Source: Ralstonia condita
GTDB lineage: Bacteria > Pseudomonadota > Gammaproteobacteria > Burkholderiales > Burkholderiaceae
NCBI RefSeq assembly: GCF_958405655.1
Contig: NZ_CATYWO010000007.1
Location: 62,001 to 126,000 of the forward strand
DNA length: 64,000 bases
Direction: 5' to 3'
The position numbers were made by a program, and so were the translations under genes. Below are positions 19,005-28,593 of the stretch, in pieces; positions within the stretch are counted from its first letter, which is position 1; each line of letters starts with the position of its first letter. Below the pieces are notes generated by a model that saw nothing but the letters and a program-made list of their open reading frames with translations, made no database searches and was not told the origin of the DNA.

Positions 19005-19772
19005 TCAGCTGAACATCAGCGCCGTCAGCACAAAGTCCAGCGCCAGCACGGCCAGCGAGGCAATCACCACCGTCCGCGTGGTTGCCCTAGACACACCCTC
19101 TGGCGTCGCCTTGGCCTCGTAGCCCTGGAACAGCGCGATGAATGTCACCGCCACGCCGAACACCACACTCTTGATGACGCCATTGACGACGTCGTCCATC
19201 ACGTCCACGCCCGCCTGCATCTGCGACCAGAAGGCGCCGGGATCGACTCCGATCAGGCCCACGCCGACAAAGTATCCCCCGAGAATGCCCACCGCGCTGA
19301 AGATCGCTGCCAGCAAGGGCATGGCGATGAAGCCTGCCCAGAAGCGCGGCGCCAGCACACGGGCGAGCGGATCGACCGCCATCATTTCCATGGCGATGAG
19401 TTGCTCGCCGGCCTTCATCAGACCGATTTCTGCGGTCAGCGACGTCCCGGCCCGTCCGGCAAACAACAGCGCCGTGACCACCGGACCCAGCTCGCGCACC
19501 AGCGAAAGCGCCACCAGCAGGCCCAGCGCCTGCTCGGACCCATACCGGTTGAGCGTGTAATAGCCCTGGAGACCAAGCACGAAACCGACAAATAGCCCCG
19601 ATACGGCGATGATGATGAACGAATCGTTACCGATGAAGCGCAACTGCTCGATGACCAGACGCGGCCGACGCAACACATCACCCGAGGCCGCGAGCAGGGC
19701 CATCAGCGTGCGCGCCGCATAACCGAGGCGACCGATGAGATCGCGGACGAAAGCGCCGATCGAGGCAATCAT
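19005..19772 (-). CDS. mlaE: ABC lipid transporter permease MlaE
   Basis: MlaE is the inner-membrane permease of the Mla phospholipid transporter. The 255-residue protein has about five to six membrane segments and the family block ELGPVVTALLFAGRAGTSLTAEIG followed by MKAGEQLIAMEMM. A much longer open frame upstream is only the shadow of mlaF. The ATG at the 4-bp overlap with the mlaF stop is the right start. Confidence 0.95.
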   Translation of the reverse strand: MIASIGAFVRDLIGRLGYAARTLMALLAASGDVLRRPRLVIEQLRFIGNDSFIIIAVSGLFVGFVLGLQGYYTLNRYGSEQALGLLVALSLVRELGPVVTALLFAGRAGTSLTAEIGLMKAGEQLIAMEMMAVDPLARVLAPRFWAGFIAMPLLAAIFSAVGILGGYFVGVGLIGVDPGAFWSQMQAGVDVMDDVVNGVIKSVVFGVAVTFIALFQGYEAKATPEGVSRATTRTVVIASLAVLALDFVLTALMFS

Positions 19773-20659
19773 CGGACGCCTCCCTTCTTGCCCAGCCCGA
19801 AATCGTCCGCAAGCGGCGAGCCGGGATAGTGGAACGGCACGGGGCCGTCCGCCTCGCCGTGCACGAACTGGCGCACGAATGGGTCCGTCGAGGCCATCAA
19901 TTCCGCCGGGGTGCCCTCGGCTGCAACGCCGCCGTTGGCAATGAAGTAGACGTAGTCGGCGATATGAAACGTCTCCTGCACATCGTGTGAGACGACGATG
20001 CTGGTCGCACCCAGCGCATCGTTCAGCTTGCGGATGAGCGATGCGGTAAGGCCCAGCGAAATCGGATCCAACCCAGCGAATGGCTCGTCGTAGAGGATGA
20101 GCGACGGATCCAGCGCAATGGCACGGGCCAGCGCTACACGCCGCGCCATGCCACCGGAAATCTGCGAGGGCATCAGATCGCGTGCACCGCGCAGGCCGAC
20201 GGCATTGAGCTTCATCAGCACGAGGTCGCGGACCAGCGCTTCGGGCAGTCCGGTATGTTCGCGCAGCGGAAATGCCACGTTGTCGAACACGGACATATCG
20301 GTGAACAGCGCGCCAAACTGGAACAGCATGCCCATCTGGCGGCGCGCGGCATACAGTGCCGGCTTGTCCATCGCACCAATGTCCTGCCCGAGCACGCGTA
20401 CCGTACCGGCGGCCGCGCCTACCTGCCCGCCGATCAACCGCAGAACCGTCGTTTTGCCGCAACCCGAGCCGCCCATGACGGCGACCACGCTGCCCTTGGG
20501 CACGCGCATGCACAGGCCAGACAGAATGCGCCGCGCGCCTGGCTGGTAGGCGAAATCGACCTGGTCGAGTTCGACAACGGCGGTGGAGGTCTGGGTGGAC
20601 ACGGTGGCGTTCGGGTGCGGAGGGCTCGGTTCGATCGGCGGCCTTGATGGACGCCGCAT
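19769..20659 (-). CDS. mlaF: ABC lipid transporter ATPase MlaF
   Basis: MlaF powers phospholipid transport by the MlaFEDB complex. Walker A is GGSGCGKTT near residue 64, the signature is ISGGMARRVALARAI near 169, Walker B is LILYDEPFAGLDP near 189, and the switch histidine is in VVSHDVQET. The C-terminal tail after residue 250 (FVHGEADGPVPFHYPG) matches the MlaB-contacting extension of the family. The first 25-30 residues are variable, so an internal start is possible. It heads the mla operon. Confidence 0.94.
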   Translation of the reverse strand: MRRPSRPPIEPSPPHPNATVSTQTSTAVVELDQVDFAYQPGARRILSGLCMRVPKGSVVAVMGGSGCGKTTVLRLIGGQVGAAAGTVRVLGQDIGAMDKPALYAARRQMGMLFQFGALFTDMSVFDNVAFPLREHTGLPEALVRDLVLMKLNAVGLRGARDLMPSQISGGMARRVALARAIALDPSLILYDEPFAGLDPISLGLTASLIRKLNDALGATSIVVSHDVQETFHIADYVYFIANGGVAAEGTPAELMASTDPFVRQFVHGEADGPVPFHYPGSPLADDFGLGKKGGVR

Positions 20660-20701
20660 CTTGTTGTGTTCGCTCGCCGCACCGGTTCGGTACGGCCCGC
20701 C

Positions 20702-20707
20702 ATTATA
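20702..20707 (-). promoter_or_regulatory. Candidate -10 box (TATAAT) for the mlaF operon
   Basis: A perfect TATAAT reads on the minus strand 43 bp before the mlaF start. The -35 region is weak (TGACGG at 18 bp spacing is the best I see). Position at the head of the long same-strand gene run supports a promoter here. Confidence 0.4.
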
Positions 20708-20834
20708 GGTGGAAACCCGCGTAGCCCGTCAGTCACGCCCTGCTTACCGACGGCATGTGTGGCTTGAGCGCAGCGCCTCGGCATCGCACCTTGCCGGCGG
20801 CCGAAAACCCTGCGCAAGTGCGCTGGAAGACAGG

Positions 20835-21869
20835 CTATTCGCCGCGACTCAGCCGCAGATCGGCCTGGTGTACCAGCGTCTGCCAGCGGACAGCGTCTCG
20901 GCGCACGGCTTGTGCGAATGTGTCGGAGGCTCCCCATTCCGGCTCGAACCCGCCGGCACGGAGCGTGGCCCGGACATCACTCGCGTTGAGTGCGTCCCGC
21001 AACTCAGCAGAGGCACGCGCCGACAGCGGTTTGGGTGTACGGGCAGGCATGAATACCCCCACCCAGGCGCTTCGATCGAATCCGGCGAGTCCGGCTTCGC
21101 GCAGTGTCGGCACGTCCGGTGCAAATGGCGAACGCGCGCTGCCCGTCACACCGAGCAGGCGCAGCTGCCCGCTCGCGGCGCCCATCGACAGACTGGGGAA
21201 CGCCGCAAAGCATGCGGTGATCCGTCCCGCCAACACTTGCTGAACGAGTCCCGCCTCGCCCTTGAGCGTTACGTGTGGCGCATGAATCGCGTATTCGCGG
21301 ACAAACTGTTCGGCAACCAGATGCGACCAGGCGCCAAGGGGCTCCGAGCCGCAATTGACGCTGGCAGGTTCGGCGCGCGCACGGGCAATCAGGTCCGCGA
21401 CCGAGCCGATAGGCAGCCGGGCGTCGACCGCCAGGAAGAGCGGCAGCGTCGCCACCATGGCCACGGGCAGAAAATCGCGCAGGGGGTCGTATGGCGCAGG
21501 CTCGAGCGCAGGCTGGGTGACGAACGTGGTCTGGTGGAGCAGCCAGGTGTGACCGTCGGACGGCGCACGCGCAACCATTTCGCCGGCCGCCATGCCGTTG
21601 CCGGCAGGACGATCATCGACACTGGTCAGCCGGCCGAGTTGCTGCTGCAACTGGCTTGCCAGCGCCCGGGCCAGCGCGTCGAATACACCGCCCTCGGCCG
21701 CCGGCACGACAAGATGCAGCGGCCGCGACGGATACCCCAACAGTTCCGCACGGGCCGGAAGCGCGAGCGCAACAGGCAACGCGCCCAGCCATGCCATTGC
21801 CCGTCGCCGACGCCGATCGAGCGCGGCGGCAGGCACATCTTCGGACGGGTTGCAGGGACGAGAGGGCAT
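20835..21869 (-). CDS. Bug-family (TctC-like) periplasmic solute-binding protein
   Basis: The 344-residue protein fits the Bug/TctC family of periplasmic receptors for carboxylates and related solutes, very numerous in Burkholderiales. Landmarks are YPSRPLHLVVPAAEGGVFD at the mature N-terminus, the VDDRPAGNGMAAGEMVARAP block, and the later LRLLGVTGSARSPFAPDVPT. The signal peptide begins with an arginine run (RRRRAMAWLG), so Tat export is possible. No TctAB membrane genes adjoin it, so it is an orphan receptor here. The ligand is unknown. Confidence 0.85.
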   Translation of the reverse strand: MPSRPCNPSEDVPAAALDRRRRRAMAWLGALPVALALPARAELLGYPSRPLHLVVPAAEGGVFDALARALASQLQQQLGRLTSVDDRPAGNGMAAGEMVARAPSDGHTWLLHQTTFVTQPALEPAPYDPLRDFLPVAMVATLPLFLAVDARLPIGSVADLIARARAEPASVNCGSEPLGAWSHLVAEQFVREYAIHAPHVTLKGEAGLVQQVLAGRITACFAAFPSLSMGAASGQLRLLGVTGSARSPFAPDVPTLREAGLAGFDRSAWVGVFMPARTPKPLSARASAELRDALNASDVRATLRAGGFEPEWGASDTFAQAVRRDAVRWQTLVHQADLRLSRGE

Positions 21870-22003
21870 GTGGGCGGAGATCCGGCGGAGCTTTCATTCT
21901 AGAAATCCGCCCACCCGCCCTGCACTCATGTAAACCATGTCGATGTAAACCATGAAGGCTCGCCTCGGGGGCAGCATGATCGCCTCCGTGCCTGCGTTAA
22001 CGC

Positions 22004-22026
22004 AAAAAGGCCCGCCGAAGCGGGCC
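22004..22026 (-). terminator. Intrinsic terminator after gltD
   Basis: The stem GGCCCGC/GCGGGCC with a four-base loop is followed on the minus strand by T5. It lies 25 bp downstream of the gltD stop. Confidence 0.85.
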
Positions 22027-22051
22027 CTGGGTCAGGCGGTCAGCCGCGTGG

Positions 22052-23515
22052 TCAGCGCGGCAGTTCCGAATGCCCCATAAGGAACGTGTCCACCGCACGG
22101 GCGGCCTGACGGCCTTCGCGGATGGCCCACACCACAAGCGATTGTCCGCGGCGCGCGTCACCGGCGGCAAACACCTTCGGCACGTTGGTAGCGTACGCGT
22201 TGTCACCCTCGGTGGAGGCACGCGCGTTGCTGCGCGCATCCTTGGCAACGCCGAAGGCATCCAGCAGACCGCCGACCGGGTTGGTGAAGCCCATTGCCAG
22301 CAACACGAGGTCGGCCTTGAGCGTGAACTCGCTGCCTTCGACCTCGCTCATCTTGCCGTCCTTCCACTCCAGGCGCACGGCCTTCAGGCCGGTCACACGG
22401 CCGTTTTCGCCGATGAGTGCCTTGGTGGCAACCGACCAGTCGCGCTCGCAGCCTTCGTCATGCGACGACGAGGTGCGCAGCTTGATCGGCCAGTACGGCC
22501 ACACCAGCGGCTTGTTCTCTTCTTCGGGCGGACGCGGCAGCAGTTCGAACTGCGTGACGGATGCCGCGCCGTGGCGGTTGGACGTGCCGACGCAGTCCGA
22601 GCCAGTATCGCCGCCGCCGATCACGATGACATGCTTGCCGTCGGCGCGGATCGGATTGGGGGCGTCGCCCGCCACTTCCTTGTTCTGCGGGATCAGGAAT
22701 TCGAGCGCATAGTGCACGCCGTCCAGGTCGCGGCCCGGCACGGGCAGATCGCGCGGCACTTCCGAACCGCCTGTTAGCACTACCGCATCGAACTGCTTGA
22801 GGATGTCGTCGGCGGAGATCATCTCGCGCGCATCGTTGAAGATGCCGGCAGGCACGGTCTTGTCGCCCACGATGACGCCGGTACGGAACGTCACGCCCTC
22901 CGTTTCCATCTGCTGCATGCGGCGGTCGATCTGCGCCTTCTCCAGCTTGAAGTCGGGGATACCGTAGCGCAGCAGGCCGCCGATGCGGTCATTCTTCTCG
23001 AACAGCGTCACGTCGTGGCCGGCGCGTGCCAGCTGCTGCGCGGCGGCCATGCCTGCGGGGCCGGAGCCAACCACCGCCACGGTCTTGCCCGTCTTGTGCT
23101 TCGGCACTTGCGGCTCGACCCAACCTTCTTCCCAGGCCTTGTCGATGATGGCGTGCTCGATCGACTTGATGCCCACCGGCAGCTCATTGATGCCCAGCGT
23201 GCAAGCCGCTTCGCACGGTGCCGGGCAGATGCGCCCCGTGAACTCGGGGAAGTTGTTGGTCGAGTGCAGCACCTCGATCGCGGCCTTCCAATCCTGGCGG
23301 TACACCAGATCGTTGAAGTCCGGGATGATGTTGTTGACTGGACAGCCGTTGTTGCAGAACGGAATGCCGCAGTCCATGCAGCGTGCGCCCTGGATCTTGG
23401 CTTCGTTGTCCGCGAGTGCGAACACGAACTCCTTGTAATGTTTCACGCGCGCCTCGGGCGCTTCGTATGCCTCGTTCTGGCGGGGAAATTCGAGAAAACC
23501 GGTCGCCTTGCCCAT
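22052..23515 (-). CDS. gltD: Glutamate synthase (NADPH) small subunit
   Basis: GltD carries FAD and NADPH and feeds electrons to GltB for ammonia assimilation by GOGAT. The 487-residue protein has an N-terminal iron-sulfur region with CMDCGIPFCNNGCP and CPAPCEAACTLG. A dinucleotide fold AVVGSGPAGMAAAQQLARAG follows near residue 150, and a second GxGxxG-like fold VIGGGDTGSDCVG near 300. It follows gltB by 134 bp and ends at a terminator. Confidence 0.96.
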   Translation of the reverse strand: MGKATGFLEFPRQNEAYEAPEARVKHYKEFVFALADNEAKIQGARCMDCGIPFCNNGCPVNNIIPDFNDLVYRQDWKAAIEVLHSTNNFPEFTGRICPAPCEAACTLGINELPVGIKSIEHAIIDKAWEEGWVEPQVPKHKTGKTVAVVGSGPAGMAAAQQLARAGHDVTLFEKNDRIGGLLRYGIPDFKLEKAQIDRRMQQMETEGVTFRTGVIVGDKTVPAGIFNDAREMISADDILKQFDAVVLTGGSEVPRDLPVPGRDLDGVHYALEFLIPQNKEVAGDAPNPIRADGKHVIVIGGGDTGSDCVGTSNRHGAASVTQFELLPRPPEEENKPLVWPYWPIKLRTSSSHDEGCERDWSVATKALIGENGRVTGLKAVRLEWKDGKMSEVEGSEFTLKADLVLLAMGFTNPVGGLLDAFGVAKDARSNARASTEGDNAYATNVPKVFAAGDARRGQSLVVWAIREGRQAARAVDTFLMGHSELPR

Positions 23516-23649
23516 GGTGTCCTTCCTGGCTCGACGCTGCCGGCACAGCCTTGCCGCGCAGACGCTCGAGCGTGTCTTGTGAGGTTACGTTGTCTTCATT
23601 GGCGGCGGGTGGCCGATCGCTTGGATCAGCCGCCCGCCAGGTCGCTGGA

Positions 23650-26600
23650 TCAGGCTGCGATCTGCTCGCGACCCGCTTCCTGCTCGCGTTCGTACATCTC
23701 GGCGAGTGCACGCTTGTACTCGGTCGGGAAGACCTTGACGAAGCGGCGACGAGCGTTGTTCCAGTCGGCCAGCAGCTCCTTGGCGCGCTCCGAGCCGGTG
23801 TAGCGGAAGTGCTTTTCCACCAGCGCCTTGAGCAGTTGCTCGTCCAGCACGCGCTCGCCGTTCACCTTGTGCCAGGTCGACGGCGTGTGCGCCTTCTCCT
23901 GGTCCGCCGACGACAGCACGGATTCGAGCGCGACCATGGCCGTGTTGCAGCGCTTGTCGAACAGGCCGTCCTCGTCATAGACGTAGGCCACGCCGCCCGA
24001 CATGCCTGCCGCAAAGTTGCGGCCGGTGGTGCCCAGCACGACGACGGTACCGCCAGTCATGTATTCGCAGCCGTGGTCACCGGTGCCTTCCACTACCGTG
24101 GTGGCACCGGAGTTGCGCACCGCAAACCGCTCGCCTGCCACGCCGTTAAAGAATGCTTCACCCGCCAGCGCGCCGTACAGCACCGTGTTGCCGGCGATGA
24201 TGTTGGAGGTCGGCTCGCCCCGGAACTCGTGCGGCGGACGCACGATCACGCGGCCACCCGACAGGCCCTTGCCCACGTAGTCGTTGCCGTCACCCACCAG
24301 ATCCAGCGTGATGCCGTGCGCCAGGAACGCGCCAAACGACTGGCCAGCTGTGCCTTGCATCTGGATGTGGATCGAATCGTCCGGCAAGCCTTCATGACCA
24401 TAACGCTTGGCCACCTCGCCCGACAGCATCGCCCCCACCGTGCGGTTGACGTTGCGCACCGGCTGGATGAACGACACGCGCTCGCCCTTTTCCAGCGCGG
24501 CCTTGGCCTTCTCGATGAGCTGGTGATCCAGTGCCCGATCCAGGCCGTGGTCCTGCACATCCACCTGGTAGCAAGGCTCGTCTTCCTTCCTGGGGGGCTG
24601 GTAGAAGATGCGCGCGAAGTCCAGACCGCGTGCCTTCCAATGTTCGATGCCAGCCTTGGTATCCAGCAGATCCGCACGACCGATCAATTCGTTGAACGTG
24701 CGGATGCCCAGTTGCGCCATGATTTCGCGCACTTCTTCGGCCACGAAGAAGAAGTAGTTCACCACGTGCTCGGGCTTGCCCGAGAACTTCTTGCGCAGCA
24801 CCGGATCCTGCGTCGCCACGCCCACCGGGCAGGTGTTCAGGTGGCACTTGCGCATCATGATGCAGCCTTCGACCACCAGCGGCGCCGTGGCGAAACCGAA
24901 CTCGTCGGCACCCAGCAGCGCGCCGATCACGACATCGCGACCGGTCTTCATCTGGCCGTCGGCCTGCACGCGGATGCGGTTGCGCAGGCCGTTGAGCATC
25001 AGCGTCTGCTGCGTTTCGGCCAGGCCCAGTTCCCACGGCGTGCCAGCGTGCTTGATGGACGACCACGGCGAGGCGCCCGTACCACCGTCATGCCCGGAGA
25101 TCACGACATGATCGGCCTTGGCCTTGGCGACACCTGCCGCCACCGTGCCCACGCCCACTTCCGACACCAGCTTGACCGAGACGTCCGAACGCGGGTTCAC
25201 GTTCTTCAGGTCATGGATGAGCTGCGCCAGATCTTCAATCGAATAGATGTCATGGTGCGGCGGCGGCGAAATCAGCCCCACGCCCGGCACCGAGTAACGC
25301 AGCTTGCCGATGTAATCCGTGACCTTGTGGCCGGGCAACTGACCGCCCTCGCCGGGCTTGGCGCCCTGCGCCATCTTGATCTGGATCTGATCGGCGGAGG
25401 CCAGGTACTCGGCCGTCACACCAAAGCGGCCCGAGGCCACCTGCTTGATCTTCGAGCGCAGCGAATCGCCCTCCTGCAGCTCGAGGTCGCGCTCGACCAC
25501 TTCGCGGCCGATCACGTCCGACAGCTTGGTGCCCTGCTTGATGGGAATACCGCGCAGCTCGTTGCGGTAACGGCGCTCGTCTTCGCCGCCCTCGCCCGTG
25601 TTCGACTTGCCGCCGATACGGTTCATCGCCACGGCCAGCGTGGTGTGCGCTTCCGTGCTGATCGAACCGAGCGACATGGCGCCAGTGGCAAAGCGCTTGA
25701 CGATCTCCTTGGCCGACTCGACTTCTTCCAGCGGAATGGCGCGTGCCGGTTCCACCTTGAACTCGAACAGGCCACGCAGCGTCATGTGGCGCTTGCTCTG
25801 ATCATTGATCAGGTTGGCGTACTCCTTGTACGTCTGGTACGAATTCGCGCGCGTGGCGTGCTGCAGCTTGGCGATCGAATCCGGCGTCCACATGTGCTCT
25901 TCGCCGCGGATACGGAAGGCGTATTCGCCGCCGGCATCCAGCATGCCGGCCAGCACCGGGGCCTCGCCAAAGGCGTCGCGGTGCAGACGCAGGGCTTCCT
26001 CGGCCACCTCGAAGATGCCGATGCCACCCACGTTCGACGCGGTGCCATGGAAATACTTGTCCACCAGCTCGCGCGACAGACCGATCGCCTCGAAGATCTG
26101 CGCGCCGGTGTACGACATGTACGTCGAGATGCCCATCTTGGACATCACCTTCTGCAGGCCCTTGCCGATCGCCTTGGTGAAGTTGTAGATCGCCTTCTCG
26201 GCGGTCAGGCCGAGGCCCGGCGCCATCTCTGCGAGCGTTTCCATCGCCAGGTACGGATGCACGGCTTCCGCACCGTAGCCGGCCAGCAGGGCGAAGTGGT
26301 GCACTTCGCGTGCCGAGCCCGTTTCGACGACCAGACCCGTGCTCGTACGCAGGCCCTTCTCCACCAGGTGATGATGGATCGCAGACGTCGCCAGCAGCGC
26401 CGGAATGGCGGCCTGCTTCTCGTCGACCGCGCGATCCGACACGATCAGGATGTTGTAGCCCGACTTGACCGCGTCGACGGCCTCGGCGCACAGCGACGCC
26501 AGGCGCGCTTCGATGCCTTCCTTGCCCCACGCCACCGGATAGCAGATATTCAGCTCATACGACATGAACTTGCCGCCGGTGTAGTGCTCGATCTTGCGGA

Positions 26601-28398
26601 TCTTCGCCATGTCCTTGAAGTCGAGCACGGGCTGGCTCACTTCCAGGCGCATCGGCGGGTTGATGTTGTTCAGTTCGAGCAGGTTCGGCTTCGGCCCGAT
26701 AAACGAGACAAGCGACATCACCATGTTTTCGCGGATCGGGTCGATCGGCGGGTTGGTGACCTGCGCGAAGAGCTGCTTGAAGTAGTGGTAGAGCGTCTTG
26801 TTCTTGGACGACAGCACGGCCAGCGGGCTGTCGTTGCCCATCGAGCCGGTGGCTTCTTCACCGTTGGCCGCCATGGGCGCCATCAGGAACTTGAGGTCTT
26901 CCTGCGTGTAGGCAAAGGCCTGCTGGCGGTCCAGCAACTTGGCAGCCGGCTTGGTCTCGGCGGCCACGTCTTCCGGTTTGGCGTCGAGTTCATCCAGCTT
27001 GATGCGCACGGCCTCGATCCAGCTCTTATAAGGCTTGGCATTGGCCAGGTTGTCCTTGAGCTCCTTGTCGTCGATGATGCGGCCCTGCTCCATATCGATC
27101 AGGAACATCTTCCCCGGCTGCAGGCGCCACTTCTTGATGATGCGCGACTCGGGAATCGGCAGCACGCCGGCTTCGGACGCCATCACGACCATGTCGTCGT
27201 CGGTTACGTAGTAGCGCGCCGGACGCAGGCCGTTACGGTCGAGCGTTGCGCCGATCTGGCGGCCATCGGTAAAGCAGATGGCGGCGGGGCCGTCCCACGG
27301 CTCCATCATCGCGGCGTGGTATTCGTAGAATGCGCGGCGGTTGTCGTCCATCAGCGCGTGCTGTTCCCACGCTTCCGGAATCATCATCATCACGGCCTGG
27401 GCGAGCGGGTAGCCGGCCATCGTCAGCAGTTCGAGGCAGTTGTCGAACGATGCCGTATCCGATTGACCCGGATAGATCAGCGGCCACAGCTTCGGCAGGT
27501 CATCGCCCAGCACCGGCGACGAGATGCCGCCCGTACGCGCGTTGATCCAGTTGACGTTGCCCTTGACGGTGTTGATTTCGCCGTTGTGCGCCACCATGCG
27601 GTACGGGTGCGCCAGTTCCCATGCGGGGAACGTGTTGGTCGAGAAACGCTGGTGCACCAGCGCCAGCGCCGACACCGTGCGCGGGTCGGCCAGGTCCTGG
27701 TAATAGCGGCCGACCTGTTCGCACAGCAGCAGGCCCTTGTAGACGATCGTGCGCGCCGACATCGACGGCACGAAATATTCCTTGCCGTGCTTGAGCTTGA
27801 GCGCCTGGATGGCATGGCTGGCGGTCTTGCGGATCACGTACAGCTTCCGCTCCAGCGCATCGGTGGTCATGATGTCGCGGCCGCGCCCGATGAAGATCTG
27901 GCGGATCACCGGCTCGGTCTTCTGCACCGTGGGCGACATCGGCATGGTCTTGTCGACCGGCACGTCGCGCCAGCCCAGCACGACCTGACCTTCCAGGCGC
28001 ACCGTGCGCTCGAGTTCCTGTTCGCAGGCCAGGCGGGAGGCGTGCTCCTTCGGCAGGAAGACCATGCCGACGCCGTACTCGCCGGCGGGCGGCAGGTTGA
28101 CGCCCTGCTTCGACAGATCTTCGCGGAACAGCTGGTCGGGAATCTGCAGCAGGATGCCCGCGCCGTCACCCATCAACGGGTCAGCACCGACGGCGCCCCG
28201 GTGGTCCAGGTTGTGCAGAATGCGCAGCCCTTGCTGGACGATCTCATGGCTCTTCTTGCCTTTGATGTGCGCGACAAAACCCACGCCGCACGCATCATGT
28301 TCGTTGGTCGGGTCGTACAACCCTTGGGACGACGGCACGCCCTGGACGGCGGTCGGTTCAGCGCCCTGCGGCGCGGCGGGGAAGGAATGTTGTTCCAC
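23650..28398 (-). CDS. gltB: Glutamate synthase (NADPH) large subunit
   Basis: GltB makes two glutamates from glutamine and 2-oxoglutarate. The 1582-residue reading starts at a GTG preceded by GGAAG; a longer frame to 28536 would run over the promoter. The class II amidotransferase cysteine is in HDACGVGFVAH near residue 37, exposed after removal of a short propeptide. The 3Fe-4S ligands are in CIMMRKCHLNTCPVG, and FMN-site and C-terminal GXGXG beta-helix segments (GNTVLYGALAGEAFFNG) follow. It is co-oriented with gltD. Confidence 0.96.
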   Translation of the reverse strand: MEQHSFPAAPQGAEPTAVQGVPSSQGLYDPTNEHDACGVGFVAHIKGKKSHEIVQQGLRILHNLDHRGAVGADPLMGDGAGILLQIPDQLFREDLSKQGVNLPPAGEYGVGMVFLPKEHASRLACEQELERTVRLEGQVVLGWRDVPVDKTMPMSPTVQKTEPVIRQIFIGRGRDIMTTDALERKLYVIRKTASHAIQALKLKHGKEYFVPSMSARTIVYKGLLLCEQVGRYYQDLADPRTVSALALVHQRFSTNTFPAWELAHPYRMVAHNGEINTVKGNVNWINARTGGISSPVLGDDLPKLWPLIYPGQSDTASFDNCLELLTMAGYPLAQAVMMMIPEAWEQHALMDDNRRAFYEYHAAMMEPWDGPAAICFTDGRQIGATLDRNGLRPARYYVTDDDMVVMASEAGVLPIPESRIIKKWRLQPGKMFLIDMEQGRIIDDKELKDNLANAKPYKSWIEAVRIKLDELDAKPEDVAAETKPAAKLLDRQQAFAYTQEDLKFLMAPMAANGEEATGSMGNDSPLAVLSSKNKTLYHYFKQLFAQVTNPPIDPIRENMVMSLVSFIGPKPNLLELNNINPPMRLEVSQPVLDFKDMAKIRKIEHYTGGKFMSYELNICYPVAWGKEGIEARLASLCAEAVDAVKSGYNILIVSDRAVDEKQAAIPALLATSAIHHHLVEKGLRTSTGLVVETGSAREVHHFALLAGYGAEAVHPYLAMETLAEMAPGLGLTAEKAIYNFTKAIGKGLQKVMSKMGISTYMSYTGAQIFEAIGLSRELVDKYFHGTASNVGGIGIFEVAEEALRLHRDAFGEAPVLAGMLDAGGEYAFRIRGEEHMWTPDSIAKLQHATRANSYQTYKEYANLINDQSKRHMTLRGLFEFKVEPARAIPLEEVESAKEIVKRFATGAMSLGSISTEAHTTLAVAMNRIGGKSNTGEGGEDERRYRNELRGIPIKQGTKLSDVIGREVVERDLELQEGDSLRSKIKQVASGRFGVTAEYLASADQIQIKMAQGAKPGEGGQLPGHKVTDYIGKLRYSVPGVGLISPPPHHDIYSIEDLAQLIHDLKNVNPRSDVSVKLVSEVGVGTVAAGVAKAKADHVVISGHDGGTGASPWSSIKHAGTPWELGLAETQQTLMLNGLRNRIRVQADGQMKTGRDVVIGALLGADEFGFATAPLVVEGCIMMRKCHLNTCPVGVATQDPVLRKKFSGKPEHVVNYFFFVAEEVREIMAQLGIRTFNELIGRADLLDTKAGIEHWKARGLDFARIFYQPPRKEDEPCYQVDVQDHGLDRALDHQLIEKAKAALEKGERVSFIQPVRNVNRTVGAMLSGEVAKRYGHEGLPDDSIHIQMQGTAGQSFGAFLAHGITLDLVGDGNDYVGKGLSGGRVIVRPPHEFRGEPTSNIIAGNTVLYGALAGEAFFNGVAGERFAVRNSGATTVVEGTGDHGCEYMTGGTVVVLGTTGRNFAAGMSGGVAYVYDEDGLFDKRCNTAMVALESVLSSADQEKAHTPSTWHKVNGERVLDEQLLKALVEKHFRYTGSERAKELLADWNNARRRFVKVFPTEYKRALAEMYEREQEAGREQIAA

Positions 28399-28507
28399 GG
28401 CGATCTTCCGATGTAGTCGGCACGACGCGCCGTGGAGGGCCTTCGCGATAAGGTGCAGGTGCGATGGACAGACAATGGCGCGCCGCACCATGAATGCGGG
28501 TGGATCG

Positions 28508-28536
28508 ACTATAAGAGAGCGCCCCGGAACAGGCAA
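28508..28536 (-). promoter_or_regulatory. Sigma-70-like promoter of gltBD
   Basis: On the minus strand TTGCCT and TATAGT are separated by exactly 17 bp, 110 bp before the gltB GTG. This is one of the best promoter matches in the window. The A/T-rich left end of the RAYT-associated repeats begins within 5 bp upstream of the -35 box. Confidence 0.65.
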
Positions 28537-28539
28537 AAG

Positions 28540-28570
28540 TTTTTAAATGGGGTCGGAGTAAATTTAAAAA
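28540..28570. repeat. Perfect 9-bp inverted repeat left of the RAYT unit
   Basis: TTTTTAAAT and ATTTAAAAA flank the 13-base core GGGGTCGGAGTAA. A related sequence, TTTTAAATAGGGACAGA, follows 21 bp later as a degenerate direct copy. The A/T-rich composition is unlike the flanking genes, and the layout suggests a cis site recognised by the neighbouring transposase. Confidence 0.6.
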
Positions 28571-28593
28571 TGCCTACTCCCGGCACGGACTTT

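Noticed and set aside
19773..20513. A long N-terminal extension of mlaE that could suggest an ATPase-permease fusion.
   Set aside because: In this frame the upstream part is not MlaF; the true mlaF lies in another frame and its stop overlaps the mlaE ATG by 4 bp.
23383..28416. A 1677-codon open frame on the plus strand opposite gltB.
   Set aside because: It mirrors gltB codon for codon in a GC-rich genome, its translation is rich in His, Arg and Val without any domain, and gltB is unambiguous on the other strand.
28399..28536. A 46-codon upstream extension of gltB.
   Set aside because: It covers the best promoter match for gltB, and the GTG at 28398 has a ribosome site and the expected short propeptide before the catalytic cysteine.
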